Shown piece after piece: positions 43,547 to 50,955 of a DNA stretch of 64,000 nt. Under the pieces are notes generated by a model. It was not told the DNA's origin. It saw nothing but the letters and a program-made list of their open reading frames with translations, and did not search any database. Source of the DNA: an uncultured Sphaerochaeta sp. (GTDB lineage Bacteria > Spirochaetota > Spirochaetia > Sphaerochaetales > Sphaerochaetaceae); assembly GCF_963676285.1 (NCBI RefSeq), contig NZ_OY781063.1, positions 2,480,001 to 2,544,000 on the forward strand, written 5' to 3'. Position 1 is the stretch's first letter. Every line of letters begins with the position of its first letter. The translations under genes and the position numbers were made by a program.

Positions 43547-44461
43547 ATGTATCCACTTATCGATTTACATTGTGACACCATCTATGCTCTCGAGGCTGGA
43601 GAGTCACATGGTTCTCTCATCGAGAATGATGGGCACACTGATGTAAGGTGGATGGAGATGGCAGGGAGCATCACTACGACTTTAGCCCTTTATGTGCCAC
43701 TGGAACATGGTATTTCTCCATGGCAGACGGTAGTGAGGATGCATGACCGCTTCCTAGAGGAAATCTCCATTGCTGATAATCGGGTTGTCCAAGTGCGGAC
43801 TGCCGAGGAGATACGCAGCAATCCTGTTCAAGGTGCCTTGCTGAGCTGTGAGGAGTTCCAGATACTGGAAGGGGAGCTGAACCGGATTTCCACCCTTGCT
43901 TCCTGGGGTGTGAGGATAGCCACCCTGATTTGGAACAATGAAAATGATCTAGGGTATCCCAATGGAAAGACCGGTGGATTGAAACCCTTCGGGTATGAAG
44001 CAGTTGCAGAAATGGAAAGGAATGGCATTCTTGTTGATGTTTCTCATCTTAATGATGATGGGTTCTACGATATAGCGAAGGTTGCTGGAAGACCTTTCAT
44101 CGCAAGTCATTCCAACTGTAGGGCGATTACCAATCATAGCCGGAATCTCAGTGATGCGATGATCCGAAAGATTGCGGATGCTGGTGGTGTGGTTGGCCTG
44201 AATTTCTGTCCTTCCTTTCTTTCAGAAGACTGGGGACACAGCAGCTTGGAGGCAATGGTAAGACATGCATGTCATCTCAAACAAGTCGGAGGATCTCAGG
44301 TAATTGCCGTGGGGACTGATTTTGATGGAATCTATGGGACATTGGAGATTGATCACTACAGTAAGATGAACAGACTTTGGGATGCACTTGCCAAGAGAGG
44401 CTTCTCTTCCACCGACCTTGAAGGGATGTGGTCTGGGAATGCGCTCAGGGTGCTTGCCTGA
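43547..44461 (+). CDS. Membrane dipeptidase-like peptidase, family M19
   Basis: Zinc dipeptidase of 304 aa with the amidohydrolase barrel. Metal ligands are in LIDLHCDTIYAL at the N-terminus, Glu in SCEEFQIL, His in SHSNCRAITNHSRNLSD, and Asp in VGTDFDG. No signal peptide is seen, so it is cytoplasmic and probably hydrolyses imported dipeptides, fitting the opp system nearby. A frame start at 43514 was rejected for the ATG at 43547, which has GGGAG upstream and begins right at the conserved motif. The end overlaps the convergent AlkD-like gene by 17 nt. Confidence 0.88.
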   Translation: MYPLIDLHCDTIYALEAGESHGSLIENDGHTDVRWMEMAGSITTTLALYVPLEHGISPWQTVVRMHDRFLEEISIADNRVVQVRTAEEIRSNPVQGALLSCEEFQILEGELNRISTLASWGVRIATLIWNNENDLGYPNGKTGGLKPFGYEAVAEMERNGILVDVSHLNDDGFYDIAKVAGRPFIASHSNCRAITNHSRNLSDAMIRKIADAGGVVGLNFCPSFLSEDWGHSSLEAMVRHACHLKQVGGSQVIAVGTDFDGIYGTLEIDHYSKMNRLWDALAKRGFSSTDLEGMWSGNALRVLA

Positions 44462-45143
44462 GAACCTTGAGTCGTTTTTTGTCCTTATCACTGACCAAAC
44501 GTGATTCAATGCACTTCTGGATGGCTTTTTTCCTTACTTTCTCAGCAAGAATCCCGGGGTGCAGGTAGGGAAGGGTTTTTTCCTTGTCCTTGCAGTATGC
44601 ACTTGCATACGCCCAGGCAAGTGCCATCATAACGTAGTAGTGATCGCTCTCAACATGAGAGATTTTCTGTAAGACTTCTTCTATGGTGGCCGGTTCAAGG
44701 TAGAAGATCATCAGGGTCACAACCCCAAGCCGTTTATCATAAGGGGCTTGGTGTGTTAGCAACTCATTGAAGTAGGGGTAGTAGAAATCCCTGTTCTTCC
44801 TAATCCATTTCATCTCTGAAGCCAGGCAGTCATTGGTTGCCCAGCTAATGTTGTAGGGTAACAGTGCAGGCAAATAGGCAAGCCGCTCTTCTTCTGTGAG
44901 GGATATCAGGCCAAAGAGCTTATAGAGGATGATGGTCTCTTCATAGGAGAGTGAGTCACTGTGGAGTAGTTCTAAAAATAGAGGTATGTCCTGCGTTGGA
45001 GCAATTTGCTTTGCCAACCTCTGGAGTGCTGGAGTCCTGACTCCATACACCTCTCCATTTGAGACTTGCAGTTTCAGCTGGAATGAACGATAAGAAGGCT
45101 CAGCAAGTTCGCTGAGCCTCTCTATCAATGCTGTTCGGTTCAT
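44445..45143 (-). CDS. AlkD-like DNA alkylation repair protein
   Basis: Protein of 232 aa made of HEAT-like helical repeats, related to AlkC/AlkD DNA glycosylases that remove alkylated bases. Typical parts are VYGVRTPALQRLAKQI, SYEETIILYKLFGL, SWATNDCLASEMKWIRKN and YDKRLGVVTLMIFYL. It is shorter than AlkA and has no helix-hairpin-helix. The start overlaps the end of glycerate kinase by 4 nt, an odd but clear operon. Catalytic ability was not testable from sequence. Confidence 0.85.
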   Translation of the reverse strand: MNRTALIERLSELAEPSYRSFQLKLQVSNGEVYGVRTPALQRLAKQIAPTQDIPLFLELLHSDSLSYEETIILYKLFGLISLTEEERLAYLPALLPYNISWATNDCLASEMKWIRKNRDFYYPYFNELLTHQAPYDKRLGVVTLMIFYLEPATIEEVLQKISHVESDHYYVMMALAWAYASAYCKDKEKTLPYLHPGILAEKVRKKAIQKCIESRLVSDKDKKRLKVLRQAP

Positions 45144-46273
45144 AGTCCCATCTGCTTGGTGAATCGCATCAGGTTGTCGATGGTCTTCTCCATATCCTCG
45201 GGAGCACGGCCCTTGGCCTTCTTGAACTCAACAGCGACCCTATTGATCGAGAAGATGCCGGTGACTCCCTCGTCATAGGCTCCTTCCACATCATCCCCGA
45301 TATCCCCAACGATAGCGAGTACCGGTACCTTGGCTTTCTTGGCACGTCTGGATACCCCGATAACCACCTTGCCCCTGAGTGACTGGCCATCGATCTTTCC
45401 TTCACCGGTAAGGACTAGGTCTGCTTCCTTGAGCAGGGAGTCAAAGTTGACGGTATCCAGAACGGTCTCGATTCCCATCTGAAGGGTGGAGGAGAAGAAG
45501 GCAGCCATTCCGCCACCCATTCCACCTGCTGCTCCGCTGCCAGGGATTGCCTGTACATCAATACCCAGATCCTTCTGAATTACTTCAGCGAGACTCTTGA
45601 GGTTGCCATCCAGTACCTTTACCATCTCAGGATCTGCACCTTTCTGTGGTCCAAAAATATAGGCTGCACCATTGGTCCCATGGAATGGGTTGTCGATGTC
45701 ACACATGGTAGTGATGGTTACCTGTTTGAATGCTGGATCAAGATCAGATGTGTCAATCGATGCAACCTGATCCATCGTTCCTCCGGTAGGAACAAAGGCA
45801 TTGCCGTCCTTATCCTTGAACACAACGCCGCAAGCAGCTGCAGCCCCGCAACCACCATCATTGGTGGAACTGCCTCCCAGACCGACAATGATGTGCTTGC
45901 ATCCGTTTTTTGCAGCATCAAGCATCAGCTGTCCAACACCATAGGTTGTGGTCTTGTCCGGGCGGAGTTCATCGCCTACCAAGGGAAGCCCTGCGCAGGA
46001 AGCCATCTCGATGACAGCAGTATCACCTTTGATGATACCATAGAAACTTTCCATGAGTTGTCCAAAGGGTCCTTGCACAGTTACGATACGTTTCTCCCCA
46101 CCGAGGGCTTGAAGAAAAGCATCTACGCTCCCTTCTCCTCCGTCTGCAACCGGGATACTGGTGACTTTTGCATCGTTATAGTGGCGCTTGATAGCTCTGT
46201 CCATGATGGAACAGATCTGTTCTGAACTCATGGTTCCCTTGAAGGAATCGGGGATCAAGAGGATGTTTTTCAT
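45140..46273 (-). CDS. Glycerate kinase, GlxK/GarK family
   Basis: Glycerate 2-kinase-type enzyme of 377 aa phosphorylating D-glycerate with ATP. It has PDSFKGTMSSEQICSIM at the start, VADGGEGSVDAFL, MASCAGLPLV, GLGGSSTNDGGCGAAAACG, and GEGKIDGQSLRGKVVIGV. The open frame extends upstream, but AAAGGAG stands 7 nt before the ATG at 46273. The first 53 codons of the long frame are noncoding-like. It is the first gene of a pair with the AlkD-like gene. Confidence 0.93.
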   Translation of the reverse strand: MKNILLIPDSFKGTMSSEQICSIMDRAIKRHYNDAKVTSIPVADGGEGSVDAFLQALGGEKRIVTVQGPFGQLMESFYGIIKGDTAVIEMASCAGLPLVGDELRPDKTTTYGVGQLMLDAAKNGCKHIIVGLGGSSTNDGGCGAAAACGVVFKDKDGNAFVPTGGTMDQVASIDTSDLDPAFKQVTITTMCDIDNPFHGTNGAAYIFGPQKGADPEMVKVLDGNLKSLAEVIQKDLGIDVQAIPGSGAAGGMGGGMAAFFSSTLQMGIETVLDTVNFDSLLKEADLVLTGEGKIDGQSLRGKVVIGVSRRAKKAKVPVLAIVGDIGDDVEGAYDEGVTGIFSINRVAVEFKKAKGRAPEDMEKTIDNLMRFTKQMGL

Positions 46274-46379
46274 CTGAGGCTCCTTTCTCATATCGGGTGT
46301 ACTGACCCAGTTTTTTGCCATCTTACGGAATCTGTGGAAAAAAATCCACCCACATGTCAGACAAGCTCTGGTTTTTCTA

Positions 46380-47837
46380 TCAACGCTTCCAGAAATGTTT
46401 TGAAAACAGGACAAAAACGGTAAACAATTCAAGACGGCCTACCAGCATCAGGAAGGAACACACCCATTTCAAAGCTGAGGGGAGAAGGGCAAAATTGCCT
46501 GTGGGGCCGACCTCCCCAAAACCAATTCCGATATTGCCAAGACAGAGGAAAGATGCGGCTACACTGGAAAAGGGGTCAAGACCGCTCAAGGAGATAAGGA
46601 CTGCTCCAACAATTCCTGTGAAGATGTAGACACCAAAAAAGGTCGCAATGGAACGCATCAACTCTTCTGGAACGGTAGTATGACCGACCCTTACCTGGAA
46701 AATTCCCTTTGGGTGGATTCTTTGCTTGATATGGGCTCTTCCCATCTTGAAGAGTGTGGCAATCCTGACCACCTTTACACCACCTCCTGCAGATCCTGCC
46801 GATCCTCCGATAAAGAAGAGCAGAAAGAAAAGCAGCTGGGGAAAGGCAGGCCAGAGTACATAGTCAGTGGTAGCAAACCCTGTGGTTGTGAGTATAGATG
46901 CAGTGAGGAATGCACTGTAGCGGAAAGACTCACCGAAGGAGCCATAGGTATTTGAAAATGTGAGATACCAAGCTGCAAGCAATGCAACCAATGCCCAGAT
47001 ACCAAGATAGAAGCGAAGCTCACCATCCCTCAGAACGGATTTCAGTCTTCCACTGATGGCCTTGTAGTAGAGTGCGAAGTTGGCTCCTGCAATGAGCATG
47101 AATATGGTGACCACGATGTCGACATAGAGGCTTGAGAATGTTCCGATGGAAGCATTCTTTACACAGAATCCGGCTGCGGCCATGGTCGAAAAGGTAACAG
47201 TGACTGCATCATAGAGGGACAGCCCACCGGCGAGAAGCAAGATGGTTTCGAGTACAGAGAAACCGATATAGATGGACCAGAGAATGAGGGCAGTATTCTT
47301 GATCTTGGGTGTAAGCTTGTCCTTTGTTGGACCAACGGTTTCTGCTCCAACGAGCAGTGCTCCGCTGACACCAAGGGCCGGCAACAGGGCTACGAAGAGT
47401 ACCACAATTCCCATTCCCCCCAACCAGTTGGTTTGTGAACGCCAAAACAGGATGGATTTGGGTAGACTCTCAATTTCCGGCAATACCGTGGCCCCTGTGG
47501 TGGTGAATCCACTCATGACCTCAAAGTAGGCGCTGGGATAATCTACATAGGCTCCACTGGCTACCAAGGGGATAGCTGAAAATGCGGTTGCGATGACCCA
47601 AGTGAGGGTTACCACGAGGTATCCATCACGAGCGAGCATCTGCTTATCCTGTGACTTTCCGGTACTGATAAGGATGGTGGTACTGAATATTGCAATGGCA
47701 GCATATGCTACCAAAAATCCCTTGATGGCATCCGTTTCTTGATAATTGAAAGCCAGTGCAGTAGGGATACCCATAAGCAGGCCAATAAAGAGTACTATGA
47801 ACGATAAGAGCCGAAGGTCCAGTTTCCAATTTATCAT
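46380..47837 (-). CDS. trkH: Trk/Ktr-type potassium uptake permease TrkH
   Basis: Membrane protein of 485 aa with about ten helices and four pore-loop repeats. Selectivity-filter-like glycines are seen in FTTTGATVLPE, AAAGFCVKNAS, TTTGFATTDY and LGNIGIGFGEVG, the typical degenerate set of TrkH. It forms the K+ channel gated by TrkA. The longer frame starts with TTG inside the trkA stop region, and 47837 is the first ATG with AGGA upstream. It starts 7 nt after trkA. Confidence 0.93.
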   Translation of the reverse strand: MINWKLDLRLLSFIVLFIGLLMGIPTALAFNYQETDAIKGFLVAYAAIAIFSTTILISTGKSQDKQMLARDGYLVVTLTWVIATAFSAIPLVASGAYVDYPSAYFEVMSGFTTTGATVLPEIESLPKSILFWRSQTNWLGGMGIVVLFVALLPALGVSGALLVGAETVGPTKDKLTPKIKNTALILWSIYIGFSVLETILLLAGGLSLYDAVTVTFSTMAAAGFCVKNASIGTFSSLYVDIVVTIFMLIAGANFALYYKAISGRLKSVLRDGELRFYLGIWALVALLAAWYLTFSNTYGSFGESFRYSAFLTASILTTTGFATTDYVLWPAFPQLLFFLLFFIGGSAGSAGGGVKVVRIATLFKMGRAHIKQRIHPKGIFQVRVGHTTVPEELMRSIATFFGVYIFTGIVGAVLISLSGLDPFSSVAASFLCLGNIGIGFGEVGPTGNFALLPSALKWVCSFLMLVGRLELFTVFVLFSKHFWKR

Positions 47838-47844
47838 GGTAATC

Positions 47845-49215
47845 CTACCCAAAGAGTTTTTGGATGAACTCAGTAGCTTGCCTGAGTGCGGCTACGACAA
47901 CAGTATCCCCTTCATTGAGGGTGGAATATCCATTGGGAATGATACTCTTCCCTTCATTGTTGGTAATCCCCGCTACTATTGCCTTCTTTCTCATATTGAT
48001 GTCCTTTAACTGCTTGCCACACACCTCGCTGTCTGCGTGGATGATGAATTCATATACTTCAAGCTGTCCATTGAAGAGCGAATGTACACTCGATACATTG
48101 TTCCCCCTGAGATAGCGAAGCAGGGACTCTACGGTGGTGTCGGTGGTTGAGATGACCACATCGATTCCAAGGTAGGAAGCCATACGTGAATAGTTGTTGT
48201 TTTGCTTGATAAGAGCCATGGACCGCATGATACCGATGCGTTTTGCGTAACTTGCTGTGATGATATTCAACTCGTCATTGTCGGTAAGGGCGATAAGAAG
48301 ATCATAGGTTCCCAGTTGTTCCTCCGCCATGATGTCCTCGTCGGTGATATCGGCCTTGATGACCAGAATCTCACGAAAGCGCTCTGAAAATTCCTTACAA
48401 ACCTCAGGATCTTGGTCGACGATGGTTACCTTAGAACGCATTGCAGGGCTCATTCGGTTCAGTAGAGCTCTGGTGATTTTACTTGCTCCGACCAGCACCA
48501 TGTTGTTGGGTCTTTTCTGGAGCTTCCCGACTGTTTTCAGGATATCGGTGACTTCCTGTGATTCTGCTATGATGCTCAGTGTATCCTCACCCTGAATGGT
48601 AGTCTCGCCTGAGGGAACAAGCACATGGCCTCTTCGCTTAATGGAAGCAACGACAAACTCAGCGTTGAGTTTGTTGCGCATCTCACTGATGGTGGACCCT
48701 ACAAAGGTGCTGTTTTTCTCAATGTAGAAAATATAGAGCAGTAGCTTGGAGTTACTGAATGCTAAGAGGTTTCCGTTAACCCCTTGTTCAATGATGGTAA
48801 AGATTGATCGTGCCGTTTCTGCATTGGGATTTACGATAAAATCAATACCAAGCAATCCCTCCTTGAGACCACCACTGCCGGTGTAGATCAGGGATCGTAT
48901 TGCAGCAACTGTTTTGGTATTTGGAAATGAAGAGGAGACCAGGCCACATGAGACCAGATTTATTTCATCACTGTTGGTTACGGCGATAAAGGCTTCTGCT
49001 TGCTCGACTCCTGCTTCGCTAAGCTTGTCTATATCGGTGCCGTTGCCCAGCACACCGAGACAATCGAGTTTGGAAACAGCCATTTCGACTCTTTCAAACG
49101 AGTTGTCAAGGATTACTACATCCTTACCATCTGTGATGAGTTGTTTCGCTAGTCCCATGCCGCGTCTTCCCGCACCTAGGATAACCACTTTCTTACTCGT
49201 ACCAGGCTCCTTCAC
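47845..49215 (-). CDS. trkA: Trk potassium uptake regulatory protein TrkA
   Basis: Cytoplasmic protein of 456 aa with two RCK units, each a Rossmann domain (GAGRRGMGLAKQL at residue about 13, VGASKITRALLNRM near 240) plus a TrkA-C domain. It binds NAD(H) or nucleotides and gates TrkH. The start is GTG at 49215. It has no upstream ribosome-binding site; an AAGGAG lies inside codons 2-3 and an inverted repeat ACGTTTC/GAAACGT (49214-49232) covers the start. A TATA-like box 20 nt upstream suggests a very short leader. Confidence 0.9.
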   Translation of the reverse strand: MKEPGTSKKVVILGAGRRGMGLAKQLITDGKDVVILDNSFERVEMAVSKLDCLGVLGNGTDIDKLSEAGVEQAEAFIAVTNSDEINLVSCGLVSSSFPNTKTVAAIRSLIYTGSGGLKEGLLGIDFIVNPNAETARSIFTIIEQGVNGNLLAFSNSKLLLYIFYIEKNSTFVGSTISEMRNKLNAEFVVASIKRRGHVLVPSGETTIQGEDTLSIIAESQEVTDILKTVGKLQKRPNNMVLVGASKITRALLNRMSPAMRSKVTIVDQDPEVCKEFSERFREILVIKADITDEDIMAEEQLGTYDLLIALTDNDELNIITASYAKRIGIMRSMALIKQNNNYSRMASYLGIDVVISTTDTTVESLLRYLRGNNVSSVHSLFNGQLEVYEFIIHADSEVCGKQLKDINMRKKAIVAGITNNEGKSIIPNGYSTLNEGDTVVVAALRQATEFIQKLFG

Positions 49216-49355
49216 GTTTCAATGGGAAACGTTGTGTATATAGTACCAGACATGCTGTAAAAGCATAAGGCCTTTATGCGTTGAAATACCATACCCAATA
49301 ACTACAACCGTTGCAAGGTGTTAAATTATTTTTATATCATTAATTACAATGCTGG

Positions 49356-49384
49356 TTGACAAGATTTTCCTTTTTCCGTATAGT
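49356..49384 (+). promoter_or_regulatory. Promoter of the initiator tRNA gene
   Basis: TTGACA (49356-49361), exactly 17 nt, then TATAGT (49379-49384): the best sigma-70 match in the window. It predicts transcription start 7-9 nt before the tRNA. Confidence 0.85.
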
Positions 49385-49399
49385 ACAGAAGAAATTCGA

Positions 49400-49472
<73 letters not shown>

Positions 49473-49552
49473 AACAGTTGGTTTGAAGAATGGACTGTCG
49501 TACGTACAAAGGTACACGGCAGGACGGTGATTCCTTATTCTACCAGACTACT

Positions 49553-49600
49553 AGGCAACTTGTTAGGCGACAATGGTCGTACAGCGGGTTGCCTTTCTTG
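49553..49600 (+). terminator. Hairpin terminator downstream of the tRNA
   Basis: AGGCAAC (49553-49559) pairs with GTTGCCT (49588-49594), enclosing a second helix GCGAC/GTCGT, then TTCTT. The 80 nt between the tRNA and this hairpin show no gene. Confidence 0.55.
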
Positions 49601-49645
49601 CGTCTTGAGTCTGAGTTTTATTCAAGAAAAGCATCTCATCAGCCT

Positions 49646-50593
49646 TTACTTGGAGGTCACTGTAATGACCACCTTGCCCTTGGCATGCCCCTCGCTCACA
49701 TAACTCATTGCTTCTGCAGTTTGCTCCAGCGGATAGCATCGATCTATGACTGGGTGTATCTTGCCTGAGGCTACCAAGTCCAGAACAAATTCCAGGTCCT
49801 TCCTGTTGGGTTTCGCTGCCAGTGTACGCATTTTCTTTGACCCTATCGACATCAACGATCCAAAGAGAAGAGAAGTGAATATCTGTTTCAAGGAACCTCC
49901 CACCATAACGACTGTTCCATTAGGCACGAGGAGATGCTTATACGCTGAAAGCCGGTGGTACCCATTTATGGCGATAATCCGGTCGAATCGACGGCTACTG
50001 GTGGTGATATCCTCCCTTGTGTAATCGATAACCTCGCTTGCTCCCAGGCTGCGTACAAGTGCTGTATTGCGGGTACTGCAGACGGCAGTCACCTGAGCGC
50101 CAAAATAGCTGGCTAGCTGAACGGCATACGTGCCGACACCACCTCCCGCTCCATAGATGAGTAGCCTCATGCCAGCAGTGAGCTCTCCCTTGTCACGTAA
50201 GGCCTGCAAGGCAGTGACTGCTGCTACCGGGACGGCAGCGGCGAATTCGTCTGAAATCGCGGATGGCTTCAAGGCCAACACCCTCTCATCTACAGCAACA
50301 TATTCTGCAAAGCCTCCACATCCGTTTTCCGAGATATCACCGACCACCATATCACCAATTTTGAAGGTGGTGGTATCTCTACCCACCGCTTCCACCATTC
50401 CCACGATATCAGCTCCGAATATCCGGCTCTTCGGTATACCGACACCCATTTGCATAGGACGGTAATCAAGCGCATTCACCGATGCAGCATGGATACGTAC
50501 CAATACTTCATGCGTGTTAGGCATTGGTTTTACAATATCACGAAGGACCAAGATTTTTGACGAGTTCACCTTCTCATAAACAATTGCTTTCAA
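49646..50593 (-). CDS. Quinone-oxidoreductase-like NAD(P)-dependent alcohol dehydrogenase
   Basis: Zinc-independent medium-chain reductase of 315 aa. It has VRIHAASVNALDYR, the GroES-domain GADIVGMVEAVGRD, and the NADPH loop YGAGGGVGTYAVQLA with GASEVIDY. The structural and catalytic zinc cysteines are absent, as in the quinone oxidoreductase branch. The substrate is unknown, perhaps enals or quinones. It has AAGGAG upstream and is transcribed alone toward the tRNA. The tandem repeat block lies upstream. Confidence 0.88.
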   Translation of the reverse strand: MKAIVYEKVNSSKILVLRDIVKPMPNTHEVLVRIHAASVNALDYRPMQMGVGIPKSRIFGADIVGMVEAVGRDTTTFKIGDMVVGDISENGCGGFAEYVAVDERVLALKPSAISDEFAAAVPVAAVTALQALRDKGELTAGMRLLIYGAGGGVGTYAVQLASYFGAQVTAVCSTRNTALVRSLGASEVIDYTREDITTSSRRFDRIIAINGYHRLSAYKHLLVPNGTVVMVGGSLKQIFTSLLFGSLMSIGSKKMRTLAAKPNRKDLEFVLDLVASGKIHPVIDRCYPLEQTAEAMSYVSEGHAKGKVVITVTSK

Positions 50594-50955
50594 TTTCTGT
50601 CTCCTTGGTCCTCTATGTGGCTGCGCCGCAACATATTGTAAGCGGCTTTCCTGGATATATTCTTACCGACAAATTCATAGTTCTCAAGTGTTCCTATAAC
50701 CAATAGAAACAACAACCACAGAAATGAAAACAATAGAGGCAAAGCATGTGTTACTACAGGCCCATAAGGAAGCTCATGATGAGGCCCATGACGAGGCCCA
50801 TGACGAGGCCCATGATGAGGCCCATGATGAGGCCCATGAGAGACTCCAACCAACAGAGAGAAATTCTCTTTGTTTATTTTCCAACCCTATCCTTGCAAAC
50901 TCCTTTGTATGGTCTATCATAGAAAAGGTACACCATTGAGGAGGAGCCATCTTTC
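50594..50955. other. Divergent gap with tandem repeat
   Basis: Gap of 362 nt between the oxidoreductase and the histidine kinase. It carries five 12-bp repeats (50775-50834). A 71-codon plus-strand frame (50724-50939) running through them reads as repeats of HDEA but has no ribosome-binding site. The kinase ATG has GAGGAGG about 11 nt upstream. Confidence 0.6.
50775..50834. repeat. Five tandem copies of a 12-bp repeat
   Basis: Units CATGATGAGGCC, CATGACGAGGCC (twice), CATGATGAGGCC (twice), differing only by T/C at position 6. A diverged half-unit precedes and another follows. The unit length is a multiple of three, so both strands stay open. It is a minisatellite expected to vary in copy number. 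Confidence 0.95.

Noticed and set aside
46314..46350. Hairpin GTGGA/TCCAC with a T-run in the trkH-glycerate kinase gap
   Set aside because: The T-run is in the loop, not after the stem, so it does not fit a terminator.
49490..49768. 92-codon plus-strand frame after the tRNA
   Set aside because: It has no ribosome-binding site, contains the tRNA-downstream hairpin and ends antisense within the oxidoreductase gene.
50775..50834. CRISPR array
   Set aside because: The 12-bp units are directly abutting with no spacers and no cas genes are near.
50590..50853. Minus-strand frame encoding HGP/HGPR repeats
   Set aside because: It results from the 12-bp repeat staying open in all phases; no ribosome-binding site and it runs into the oxidoreductase start.
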